From: Pterois miles
Lineage: Eukaryota; Chordata; Actinopteri; Perciformes; Scorpaenidae
NCBI GenBank assembly: GCA_947000775.1
Contig: CAMQGK010000008.1
Span: forward strand, 10,616,501 to 10,680,500
DNA: 64,000 nucleotides
Direction of reading: 5' to 3'
Shown one piece after another: positions 12,911-23,878 of the stretch. The notes under the pieces were generated by a model, which saw only the letters and a list, made by a program, of their open reading frames with translations, had not been told where the DNA came from and did not search any database. Made by a program: the position numbers and the translations under genes. How positions within the stretch are numbered: the stretch's first letter is position 1; each line of letters begins with the position of its first letter.

Positions 12911-15900
12911 TGAACCATTCAAAACACATTTTTTCACACGTTTCAACTCAATATAAATGACCTCACACTGACATTACATATTTGAACATACCAATGTCAA
13001 CAAACGCTAAAAAATAATTGTAACAAAGCACAATTTGTGGTACTCTGACAGGATTATTAGAGCCCAATGAAACTGCTGCATTTTAATCTTGACTTTCACT
13101 GTCACTCGGCTTCCTTACCAGCTGTGTCAACAAGATGCCACAGTCTCCTGCTGCTACTGCAAGCTGCTCCTTTAGGATATTATGTTTTGGAAAAACACAA
13201 GATTTTATACAATTCTTCAAGTGCATGTCGCTGTCCTGGACCCTTCTTTCACAGTTTTACTGGGCTTTTCGATGGACAATTTTTTGTGATTTATATGAAG
13301 CTTCAAGGAAAGTCAAGGAAAGTTCCTGATCACAAAAGTGTAGAGGAATGGGGTGAGAGGGCTACGTCTCTTAAAACCATGAAACTGGTCTACAGGCCAC
13401 ATTTTGCTGCACCTTACATTCTCTGTAAAAAGGAGAGCCCGTAAAATACTTAAAATGTCCATTTTTACTTGGATTCTCCCACCTGCATAAGAAACTGTCT
13501 GCTCTCTTTAAACCAGAGGTGACCACAAGGAGTCTTGTGTATTTATTTATTGAACACTTGTACATGTAGTTCTTGTAGAGGAGGGGGGGCTGCTAACAGC
13601 ATGAGAGCTTCTCGAGTGACATATTGCCACTGGACCTCACAAAACCTTCAAGCAGCGTTTCATGACACTGCTAATCACAGTTGGATCAATTATGAACCAT
13701 AACTACCATATCATCCATAGTCAGCGCTTTGAGGCCCAATGAAATAGAGAGGTGAAGTCTCGCCCCTTCAGGTGGACCACCACGGGACCGGACGTCAGCA
13801 GAGAGAGACAAGTACTTTTTTCATCCCATTTGAATTGCTCCCTGAATCACACATTGTTCAAGTATCAGACTGTGAAAATACATAATTAGAAAGACGACAC
13901 ACCCAGAAGTCTTGTAGTGACGTCTCTCTCTCTCTGATGCTACGGTGTGTGTGTGTGTTTTGTACTGGGATGTACTCACACCAGCAACAGGCCTCGTTCG
14001 TTCCAAAGACCAGGCATCTCTGGATGAAACACATCAGGTCTGATACCGTTTCATCAGTGTGTGAAACATAGCTAAGTTAGATAGCTAGCTGTGTGCTGGT
14101 GATGTGTGTTGTGCGAGATGAGAGATGTAGTTCACGGAGCGGTTTCACACAACTAGCCACTAGCCAACAACTAAATTCTGCTACAAACTGTGACTTTCTT
14201 GCCATGAAAAAATATGTTTGAAACTGACAAACATATGTGTGATTCATGGCACAATTCAAAAGGGATCAAAAATAGATTTGTCTCTTGCCGCTGACTACCA
14301 TACATCATTTTTCTGAAATAATCCACCAGAAAGGGGAGGGACTTCGCCTCTCTATAGCACCTCCTTAATCTGATGCATTTCCTGTTAAAATGGGGCAGCA
14401 GGACGCGACATGACAGGAAGAGAAACCAGGGAATGTTTTATGTCAGGGAGTAGCAGAGCTGGTTTTGTTTAATCGATTAACTGAACGTTTAATTGGTTGT
14501 TTAAATGCTCATAGCAAGATGTACTACAGCCTGTACTTCACCTAAACACGACCAAATGCTTCGTCAAAAGTGTGACAAAGTATACAGAAATAATCTTTAG
14601 ATCATGTCCTTCAGAAGGTCATTCACTGAATCAGTGCCAGGGACACAGCTAGTTTAGTCTGACCACTGGTACCCCTGTCTTTGTTTACCACCCGTCTCCA
14701 CTCTGTTACGCCGCATTCACACCAACAGCGAGGTGCATTTTCACCTCGCTCTATGATGATTTGGTCCACTGACGTGTCATTTATGTTCACTCACGTTACA
14801 CGTGCCAGAAAGGAGAAGGAGCTCGTCTCCATAGACACCAAAAACTTTTCTTTCTACCATCAACCACGGGAGAAACAACCACTGCTGATGCTTTGTACAC
14901 GTTGTAGAAGTCCCAGATATATCAAAAAAGCAAATCCCATCATGTCTGGGTTCATAACCTCCTGGCGGCAAGCTGTATTCACATACAATGCCATTACACT
15001 GATAGTATGTAGCATATCTCATATCGCTAAATAAACAGATTTTGCTGCGATTTATTTGCAATTAACACATCAACAAGATGCCGAAATATCTACACGATAA
15101 TGCAGATGTGTAAAAAGTCTGCACTCTTGCTTTGTCAGGTCTGTCCGCAAGACAATAAGCAAACAACTTCTAAAATGCTTGTTTTCTGAATGGAGTTTGG
15201 ATCATTCAGTGCCAGGCTAACTAGCTGAACCATCAACATATGACAGATAACATTTGCACCTATTTGCTTCTTTGCACTGACTCGGATCGTCGTTAAAAAA
15301 GTTTGCAAAAAGTTTGCCACTCATCACAGGTATTTTCTGGATGGTATCCTCAGCAGGATGAAAAGGAAAAGGTCATCCAGGAAGCATAAATCATTTCCTC
15401 ACTCTCATGGTAAGGTCAGGACTCAGGGAGTAAGTCAAGTCCATGTCAAAATATTTATTTGACAACTCAAAGGGTTAACATTAATTTGCACCATGCAAAC
15501 TTCTTGTCTTACTGCACTATTGACTGCTAGTCTGAAAACTCAAGCAACTCCAAGCCTTCATCTTTTAAAATTTCATCCAGTAGCCAGATAAGAAATTATG
15601 TGCAAAAAAACTACAAATGTCATCCTTAGAGATGCATGTGGAGTGCATGTATTGTCAAAAAACTACAGTCAGTGTGTCACACAAGGCCCCTGCAGTCCCT
15701 TTAGCCATCACATTCCCATATTCCTGATTACATCCCTGCCATTGGATTTACTCATGAAATTAACTGTCTTTTGCTTGATCACTCCTGTCCACCGCTCCCA
15801 CCAGGCCTCCCCGAGCTCTGCTCTGTATGTACCACTCAGAGTAAAGGTTGCTTTGAGGATGAACAACCTGTACGGTGGAAATGCATGGGTTTAAAGGTGA

Positions 15901-16393
15901 AAGAGCACAAACCGAATGTCTCCAAACACAGAAAATCGGCCACAGTTAAAGCTCCTTTGGTGTGCTGCAGCTTACAAACAAAAACAAACAAAAAAACAAG
16001 CATGTTATGCAATGCACAAGTTCCAACAAGTAAACAGACTTTTACTGCTTTCTATACATGGGAAATGTAGTCCCTAGTGAGGTGCAGTTTACCCCAGGAT
16101 TTCCATGTAAGTACCTCAATCGGGTAAAGGTGAAGACCTCACTAATCTTTCTGTGGGTGTGACAGTAGCAGCGTGACAAAAGCACAACATGATTTGCTCT
16201 ACCAATACAGAACTCCATTGAAAAAACTCCTAATTTTGCCTCCTGCAACATCCTCAGAGCCCTCTGACCGCGCTTTGCCGCGAGGAGTTAGTTTTCTTGT
16301 GCACATTTCAGCTAAAAGTGCAGCTCGTATTTAATGCGCACGGTTGTAAATGTATTCCCGTGCAGCTATGACAGGACTATCTTGCAACATGTC

Positions 16394-16950
16394 TTACCAC
16401 GTTGACAGCAAAGACACAAGTTGAGGCTACACATGCAGCCATCCACACACTCAGGAAGAAAAGGGGAATGGTTTGTCTTGGAAATGCACTCAATGACAGA
16501 CAGCCACACGCACACGCGCACGTTACCCATCAGTACTCACATGCTGGTGCTGTTTCGGTGTCAGTGAATGATGTGAATCCGCTGGCAAGTAACCGGACAC
16601 CAGATGTAAACAATGCGCGCTAACCTCTCAAACACACACAAACAGACACGCTGCTGCTCGGATGAGGAAGAGTTTATATACACATACACACACGGACACA
16701 AGCTCAGGTCTCGCGTGCACACGCACAGACACACGGAGTGACTTCGGGGCGCTCAAAGCGTCGACACGCACGCTGTCACACACACACGCGCGCGCGCAGC
16801 ACACACTCTTGCTCAGTCCCTCATATGTAGTAAAGGCTCTGAAGCTAGTTGCTAACTGTCTTCTACTGGAGCTAACTTAGCTAGCAGCTGGCACCGTCCG
16901 TCTCCGTCTGGCGGATATAGGAGTCTGCTACTGCGCCTGCCTACTCCCTA
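16394..16950 (-). other. CpG-rich block, candidate non-coding first exon of pc
   Basis: About 16,500–16,800 is markedly richer in CG dinucleotides than surrounding DNA (GCACACGCGCACG, GCGTCGACACGCACGCTG, ACGCGCGCGCGC). On the minus strand a good donor, CAACGTG|GTAAGAC, lies at about 16,395. The pc leader exon needs an upstream exon on this strand, and this is the best-looking one I find. No transcript evidence is available. Part of the CG content comes from an impure CA/CG simple-sequence stretch. Confidence 0.3.
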
Positions 16951-16954
16951 TTAA

Positions 16955-16962
16955 TCTCTCTC

Positions 16963-17014
<52 letters not shown>
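16955..17014. repeat. (CT)n microsatellite, about 60 bp
   Basis: A CT dinucleotide tract with one CG interruption near 16,974. It lies inside the candidate pc promoter block. On the minus strand it reads (GA)n, which creates a spurious Arg-Glu open frame. Confidence 0.95.
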
Positions 17015-17016
<2 letters not shown>

Positions 17017-17034
17017 CACATAAGCTTTCCTCTC

Positions 17035-17130
17035 TCTGTGACATGACGCAACCGGACACGCCCCCCTCTGCTCTCAGCCAATCACAGAAGAGGGCATGGC
17101 TGCACGCGGCACCATTTAAAGAGCTCTTCA
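17035..17130. promoter_or_regulatory. Candidate promoter elements: GC box, CCAAT box, TATA-like
   Basis: Within under 100 bp there is a GC-box-like CACGCCCCCCTC (about 17,057), a CCAAT box in CAGCCAATCACAG (CCAAT at 17,078–17,082), and CCATTTAAAGAG (about 17,111). The block flanks the CpG-rich candidate exon. It could drive pc on the minus strand, another transcript on the plus strand, or both. Direction is not determinable from sequence alone. Confidence 0.35.
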
Positions 17131-17148
17131 AAAATAAAAGAGGTCCAC

Positions 17149-17285
17149 ATGAGGCTGTTGCACAAATATTACAAATATTGCAATACGTTCTTACATAAAT
17201 TTAAAGCAGGTATCTCTCCTATGTGTTCCTTCTGCAAAACAGAAGCTGAATCCATTCCTCACTTATCCCATGAATGTACATACTC
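17149..17285 (+). mobile_element. LINE-1/Tx1-like ORF2 C-terminal fragment
   Basis: The plus-strand frame reads LLHKYYKYCNTFLHKFKAGI, then SPMCSFCKTEAESIPHLSHE and C. The spacing C-X2-C-X8–10-H-X3–4-C is the zinc-knuckle-like motif near the C-terminus of fish L1-type ORF2 proteins (usually CxFCxxExExxxHLFxxC). It is a short truncated relic. At 17,290 it meets an unrelated CAGGGGTGTCCAACC word resembling a hAT-type transposon end. Confidence 0.65.
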
Positions 17286-17355
17286 AGATCAGGGGTGTCC
17301 AACCATGATGCCACATCAACATCATGGTTCCCCTCAAAGGGCCGGTTGTGATTGT

Positions 17356-20300
17356 AAGAATATATAAATATATCTACTCTTTATCATATTACAAAATTGC
17401 CTTTGCATTTAATTATTATTAGTTTTAATAATATTTTTAATAACTAGCTCTGAAAGCAGAAGGGGAAATATTTGCAAACAGAAATATTGTACATTTTATT
17501 TGAAAAATTTGTTCAGTAGCAAAAATATGTTTGTGCATCAATATATATGCATGCACACAAAATTACACAACACAAAAATACTGTATGTGGGTGCACACTC
17601 ACATTTCTATGTGTTATTATATATTACATGTGACTTTGAACTTCTACTGGAAAATGTTTGTTTTTTTTAAGGTTCAACACAATGTATGAGAGATAATATT
17701 TTCTAATCAATATCATTATCGTCAGTGTCGTTTTACATTTTTAAAAGAAAATTTGTGAGAGTTAAACCTCATTTTAATGTTTTCAAGAAAGAAATGATAA
17801 AATCTGTGAAAAACAGTGAGTTAGTGCTCGCATTGTAATATTATACTTATGTAAAAATGTATTTTCCTCATGCTGTCTGAATATGCTGTTTTAGCTGACT
17901 AAATAGCATGTTAGTATGAAATTTCAGACGCAACCTTATTCCAAAATAAAGCTTTGTTCACAGCAGACATGTTGTCAGAGCAGGTTAGCAGGTTAGCCTG
18001 CTAATAACAACTTTAATGGCTCTGTACAATTCAAGTGTCCAGTAATAGATACGGTGTGGCAGTGAGCCAGCATGCACAATACCACGACCCTGAAGTCAAA
18101 GCCGCCGAGTGTAGTCACACATTTTAATATTTGTACCTGTGCTTTTTCTACTGTGTGTGACAATGGCTTCAGAGCCAAACTGATGAATACGGGAGACATA
18201 AAAACATATATTTTGCAATATGTGGCTAACTGTATTTGATTTACTGGTCCACATATATATATATATTTTTTACAGCAGACATTTTGACAGCAGGTTAACC
18301 ACAGGTGCATTTATACAAATAAAGTTGCTGTAGTCAATTTCATTTTATAGGCTAGTGAAAAAGCTCTACCCAGGTGTTGCCCAGTACCAAGCAGCAGAAA
18401 CACACAGTTAGCAACTTGCTAGCTAAAGAGCAATATTAGTTTGGAGACCAAACCAGAGCTAAAAAGACAGTGAGTATTGGACTTACATTACTCCAGCGGC
18501 CAGACCCACGACTCCAAATGAATGCTAATGTCGATCCAAATGGAATTAAAGTTTGCTAACTAGCTACTGCATCAACTTAAAAGGTTAAAAGGTGATAATG
18601 TTGTAAGATGTTGGCGTTGTGTTAACAGTGTCAGTTACTGCAGGATGGAACAGAGACATCATTAGTATTATTAGGTGCACCTGTGCGGCTTCTGCTCTAT
18701 GTCAAAGGAAGAGTGGTGCGTTCAAGTAGCGTGGTGTTTACCAGATTTACAAGATGGTCCCGTATGAACACCCCCCTCGTGTCGTTTAGTTTCTGAAAGC
18801 TCTGACTTCATGACTTGTGATGTGTTTGTTGACATTGTGAGAAATGGTGGAGCCCATGGAAGTTCATTTATCTGCACATAATAAAGTAATGTTGTACAGT
18901 ATATTGTAATTTTAGTCATACATTGGTTTTCTTGGTTATTTATAAGTATCTGAGGAAAATGTTGACATCATCTTTCTCCTCTGTCATTATGTCTTTTCAT
19001 TTCCTGCATTATGTTACCCACTAGCTAGCTTGCTAAATTGTTAGCCTCTGTGGCTTCTAGCCTCAGACAGTAACATTATTAGCGTTGCTTAGCAGCGGTG
19101 CTCTTCATGACGCAACCTCTTGAACGCAACGCAGTTCAGAGTTCCATTTGAAGGCACCGTGTTTATGAGATGGGAAGTCATGTGCACGATGTGCAAACGT
19201 TCGTTCAAGTGGGGGCGTTCATATGGAGCCAACTAGTAAACACGGTAAACACGACCCCATTGAAGGCATCGGAAGTCTCACATGAATTATTTCAAGTAAA
19301 CTGATAAAGAGCGGAGACATAAAAATCTTATAATTCCAATTTATTGCTAAATAGTACAACTAATACTCGAAGGTTAAATGCAGCAGTCTGGAAATCCTAA
19401 ACAAGTTTTTAAAAAACTGTCAAAACTCAAATAACTGCCTCAGACCTCTGTAGCCCTGCAGTGTGTATCAGATTGCATTGTTCGTTCTGAGAAACTTCAA
19501 TGGAAATCATGATGAAATTATCATCTTTATGTAAAACAATATGCAACAGTAAAATCTAGGCCTTTTTCATTTATTAAAAATGATTACCCAAAATGTTGGG
19601 TAAAATCCTCATCGACAGACTTGAAGTGAAAACGTAGTGAATAGAAACGGAGAAAACAAGAGGAAAAGTGAGTAAATGTGGTGCACAGTGTAAAAGAAAA
19701 AAGTGAAAAGGAGAGGATTTGATTTCAGGCTCTTAAAAATGGCCTTTTGTTGTCCTGCTTTGTAAAGTTAACAATAGGCCACCACTCTTTTATCTCCATA
19801 CAACACTGAGACAAAACTGTGAGGACACTGCATGAAAGCAATTCATTCATTACCTACGTATAATGCTGAGTCTAACCTGCAAGTGACAAGCACTTGATCC
19901 TATTTAAAGGAGAAAAACACACCATTTATATAGACTTTTCTTATCATAGCCAAATGTCTTAAATTTGTTGGATTGTGTGCTACATGTATATCCACGTTTA
20001 CATGTCGTGGCGTGACGACAGAAGTTCAGGAACGACCACATGCAGGGGGTTGACACATGTATACCCGATTGTTTCTCAACTCTTGTGTGTTCTCTTATCG
20101 GCTCCAGATAACACAGTCTGTGTCAATGACATTCCTGAGAGGACAACTTCAAAATCAACCAGGGGCAAAAATTAATGTGATGCATTCACTGACAAACGTA
20201 ATATTAGTTGCAGCAGGATTGGGATTCCCTATCAATTCAAATGTCCTATTATTCATCTTTACTGTGACCTATTTATCTGATTATTACACTCAGTGAAGTT

Positions 20301-21240
20301 TAAACACTCTCTGCTTACACTCATCGTCTCTCTGTCCAGGTCCTCAGGCTGTCTCTTAAAGGTTGTGATTAATACCATACTCTCATTGTTTCTCACATAC
20401 CTCCTTCAGAAGCACAGAGAGTGCTCTCAGTCATGCCAAGTGGGCCAACCACAGCGTGCGAGCGTTACATCACCGGTGCCGGCGTAGCCAGGTCACGTTC
20501 AAGCTCGCTAAAAACAGTTCTTTCGAGTCTCCTTCCCTCTCTAACAGACTCTCTGAATTAATGCTGTTGTCATTTTGTGTGCTGAGACGGGTGCACGTAT
20601 GTCAGAGAGTGTGTTTGGCAGGGGTCAATATTTACCATCCAAGTGACCTCCAGAGGCCAGTCAGACAGCGCTCACCTATGACACTGATGTCTAGCCGTGT
20701 GCTAATTTAGCTTTGCTGCCTGTTACTGAATGAAAAATACCTCACATGTTAAAACAAGCCACTATCTTGACATAAGACACAATGATAACATGCTTATTAG
20801 TGCCTGACCTGGTAGGTAAATAAATCAGCTGCATATGCCAACCTATGCTTTCAGTAAGCGCAGCTACTAATATTAAATATCTAACTTTGTATAGTTTTTG
20901 CAGATGCATTCCTCTCATCAAGTGTCAGCAGCAGAGGCAGAGTGAATAAAATGTTATGTATGTGTCCATAAAAATGTAATGACTGTGCTGTGACATAACA
21001 GAGCCCGACCTCCAACTGTGTCAATGACAGCAGTCGACTTCCATGTTCACTATCTCACAAGAGATAAAACCTCACATACTGTACACTCATTTATCCAAGA
21101 AGGGCAAAGCCACTTCTTACAAGTTCAGAATTTCTTCTCCAGGATACGAGCTACTAGTACTAAAAAGGTGGCAGGTGGCATTACAAGTCATTATGAATTG
21201 TTTTCTTTTCCACATCCACCAGTTCAGCAATCCTTAAACA
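17356..21240. other. Intergenic, no gene seen
   Basis: AT-rich DNA with common teleost words such as GCTAGCTTGCTAAATTGTTAG (for example 18,410–18,425 and 19,020–19,045) and short frames without recognisable domains. No tRNA, rRNA or splice-coherent coding series was found on either strand. A block at about 18,700–19,270 looks like a dispersed repeat but I cannot name it. Confidence 0.5.
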
Positions 21241-21243
21241 AAT

Positions 21244-21655
21244 AAAACTTTGGTTTTCCCCAAAAAAACTTGGATTCAAAGGCAAAACTTTTGGTTTCAC
21301 AAGCAAAACATTTGGATTCACAAATAAAACTTTTGGTTTTGCAAACAAAATTTCTGGATACACCAACAAAAGTTTTTTGTATTTCCAAATAAAAGTTTTG
21401 GATTCACAAACAAAAAATTTTGGATTTGCAAACAAAACTTTTGGACTTAAAAAACAAAACTTTTGGATTTGTAAACAAAATTTTTGGACTTAAAAAACAA
21501 AACTTTTGGATTTACAAACAAAACTTTTGGATTAGAAAAACAACCTTTTCGATTCGCAGACAAAACTTTTGGATTTGCAAATGAAACTTTTAGATTCACA
21601 AGCAAAACTTTGGGATTGAGAACCAAAACTTTTAGATTCACAAACAAACCATTTG
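21244..21655. repeat. 21/22-bp minisatellite (CAAACAAAACTTTTGGATTTG)n
   Basis: About 19 imperfect copies of a 21–22-bp unit built on (A)CAAAACTTTTGGATT, with variants GGTTT, GGACTTAAA and TAGATTC. Because 21 is a multiple of three, the minus strand stays open over long stretches and reads a heptad like N-P-K-V-L-F-V (21,435–21,181 and 21,647–21,447). A 22-bp unit shifts the frame between the two. This is a tandem repeat, not a gene. Confidence 0.9.
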
Positions 21656-21904
21656 ATTACTGACGAGTTTGATTTACCTGCACTAAAATATTATTTGATT
21701 GCATGTTGATTGTTCTTCTCTCAAACCCATTCTGTCTTCTTGCATAATAAAGACAAACTAACTCCATAGTGTGTGGTGAGCTCAGTGAACTGGCAAAGCT
21801 GCTCAGCATGAATAGGTGAATGGCCACTGCTCTGTTTATTCTCTGCCCATTCCCCTCTTCCCTCATCCCATTGGTCTGGTCTCCCTCTCCCCCTTTATCT
21901 ACGT

Positions 21905-21977
<73 letters not shown>
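21905..21977. repeat. (CT)36 microsatellite
   Basis: An uninterrupted CT tract of about 73 bp. The plus-strand open frames through it (Ser-Leu repeats) are artefacts. Confidence 0.97.
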
Positions 21978-21979
<2 letters not shown>

Positions 21980-21982
<3 letters not shown>

Positions 21983-22985
21983 GGCCAACATTCAGGACTG
22001 TTGCTGGCTGCCTCTCCCCCTCTGATTTCTCACAGCCTCAAATGAAAAGTATCAAATGAAAAGCATGAGAACAAAATATTCAAGCACATACAACCTGTGC
22101 AGTGAAATGTAAATGCACTAAAAGTCAAATTAAGTCCTCATACTTACAAAGAAAAATGGGCCTCGGACAGATAAACTAAAGATATAGTGGACTTTTGTCA
22201 GGGGGAGGAACCATTTTAAAGGCTGTTTCATCAGGGACACACACACATGGTTAACACATAAACAAACACTCAGAGATGCATAAAACTTTTACTTTCTACT
22301 TTTAAAAAGGATAACTTGTGAGACATGTGGCTCATTATATCCACACGAACAAACAGGCATACAGTATATGCCATATACACACCCACATTAACAACGTTAT
22401 CACTGTCACGGCGGCAGTAACTCATAAAGATATGGGTTCAAAGAAATCACACCGCCTTGAGAAATGCACCTGAGCCACCGGGCAGGCAAGTATAACTGAC
22501 AAATAAGAACAGGTTAATTGTGGGTAGACATGACAGAGAGGAGACGACAGCAGTCAGTTAAATTATAGATCTTGGAAATTTGCATTAGCAAAATAATGAT
22601 GGACAGGATACTGTTTATTGTGTCTTGTTTCTGTCATTATAACTCGTATATATGTTTTTGTTTATTTGCTGCATTTTGGATCAACCTCAGTCTGAGCTGA
22701 TCTTACTTCTCACACAGACGTTGTAATCGCTACCCTGACACACACATTCACAATGACTTGGACTCCTGGCACAAAAACTCACACAGTCACTGTAGTTAAC
22801 CATCAACAGGTCGGTTCTGGGTACACAAGTGTGTTCAGACAGCTGTAAGAGAGGAGATGGTCCACCAAGGTCAACATTAGCCCATTATGGTGTTAAATGA
22901 AAAGCTTTCAGCAAACTGTGTGTTGAAATGACTGTGCCAACCATGTGTGTGTGTGTGTGTGTCTCTTTGTGGACGTGTGTGTGCT
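21980..22985. other. Intergenic, no gene seen
   Basis: Unremarkable AT-rich sequence with a short (TG)n at about 22,947–22,962. There are no recognisable coding segments and no strong splice-site pairs. Confidence 0.5.
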
Positions 22986-23032
22986 CACATTTGTCTATCT
23001 TTGTGAGGACCACACAAAGATAGACAAATGTG
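22986..23032. repeat. Perfect 20-bp inverted repeat with 7-bp loop
   Basis: CACATTTGTCTATCTTTGTG (22,986–23,005) is followed after AGGACCA by its exact reverse complement CACAAAGATAGACAAATGTG (23,013–23,032). It directly abuts the SINE start at 23,033. Confidence 0.95.
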
Positions 23033-23362
23033 GGCGGCAGTAGCTCAGTCTGTAGGGAGTTGGCTTGGGAACCGGAGGGTCACCGGTTCAAGTCCCGACA
23101 TGGGCCAAAAACTGAGTGTGAACTGGTAGCTGGAGAGGTGCCAGTTTACCTCTTGGGCACTGCCGAGGTGCCCCTGAGCAAGGCACCAAACCCCCAACCG
23201 CTCGGGGCGCTTGTCAGGAGCAGCCCCCTCACTCTGACACCTCTCCAATTGTTGCATGTATATGGACCTGTTTGTGCATGTGTGTGTATAAGTTAACAGA
23301 GTGAAAAAATTGAATTTCCCCTAGCGGGACTAATAAAGGACTATCTTCTTCTTCTTCTTCTT
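23033..23362 (+). mobile_element. tRNA-derived SINE, near full length
   Basis: The head GGCGGCAGTAGCTCAGTCTG carries an A box and GGTCACCGGTTCAAGTCCCG carries a B box (GGTTCAAGTCC), as in a tRNA-derived Pol III promoter. The body includes GGCACTGCCGAGGTGCCCCT and CTGAGCAAGGCACCAAACCC. The tail GAGTGAAAAAATTGAATTTC...ACTAATAAAGGACTATC ends in (TTC)n at 23,343–23,362. This matches a SINE common in percomorph genomes. Open frames on both strands here are spurious. No clear target-site duplication was seen. Confidence 0.85.
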
Positions 23363-23680
23363 TTAAGAGCCAGGACCATATTGGAAACTGAGGACAATGT
23401 GGCTCAGCTTCACTTCCCCAGATGTCCTCTAAGGTGGCCTTAAATTGAGAAAACGCAATGCAGTGCCACAAAGGCTGCCCTGCATGTGAGAAAACCTTTT
23501 GTGGTGGTTGGTTGGTTCTCCACCACATGCAACTGGTGCCCTTTTTATTTTTCCCACCCCTGCACCTCAGACAGGCCGAGTCCGCCGCTGTCTTAAGCTC
23601 ACAAATTAGCATGTTACATCTTGTATGCTTGTGGTTTTACTGAAGTCAGAAACATCAAAAACTACCATGAGGTTTCACAT

Positions 23681-23686
23681 TTTATT
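23681..23686 (-). terminator. Polyadenylation signal candidate of the ELM2–SANT gene
   Basis: TTTATT on the plus strand is AATAAA on the minus strand, about 195 bp beyond the stop codon. A second AATAAA is at 23,781–23,776, about 100 bp beyond the stop. Either could end the transcript. Confidence 0.45.
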
Positions 23687-23878
23687 CAAATGTCAAATGC
23701 ATAAGAAACATTTAAATATGTGACGCATTTAAAAAACACAATTTACAGAAAAATCCTACAAAAACATTGATTTTTTTTATTGAAATACTGTGTAAAAAAA
23801 GAAGTTTGAATTGAAATTTAGTTTGAGTAAAAAAAACAGCTTTGGTGAGTCTCAGAGGCTGTAATGCTTTTGGAAGCA

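Larger units (their letters stand above)
912..16393 (-). other. pc: Inferred 5' leader intron of pc, repeat-filled
   Basis: A splice acceptor sits directly before the pc start codon, so the transcript must begin further right. The interval up to the candidate promoter near 16.4–17.1 kb is best read as leader intron. It contains several non-autonomous DNA transposons (about 1.7–2.2, 6.28–6.90 and 10.65–11.09 kb), LINE 3' fragments (11.45–12.37 kb), a degraded SINE (about 12.74–12.91 kb) and a short exon-like GC-rich island at 3.68 kb. The remaining open frames are short, lack family similarity I recognise and overlap on opposite strands. I see no other protein gene. Confidence 0.45.

Noticed and set aside
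21244..21655. Possible CRISPR-like or regulatory array of short direct repeats
   Set aside because: Units are contiguous without unique spacers and vary freely. It is a eukaryotic minisatellite.
21816..22059. Ser-Leu repeat open frames on the plus strand
   Set aside because: They are translations of a (CT)n microsatellite. The same applies to Arg-Glu and Ser-Leu frames at 16,928–17,131, 53,641–53,959 and 57,381–57,587.
23030..23296. 88-codon plus frame and overlapping minus frame
   Set aside because: Both lie wholly inside a tRNA-derived SINE. The tRNA-like head is SINE Pol III promoter, not a functional tRNA (no intact acceptor stem).
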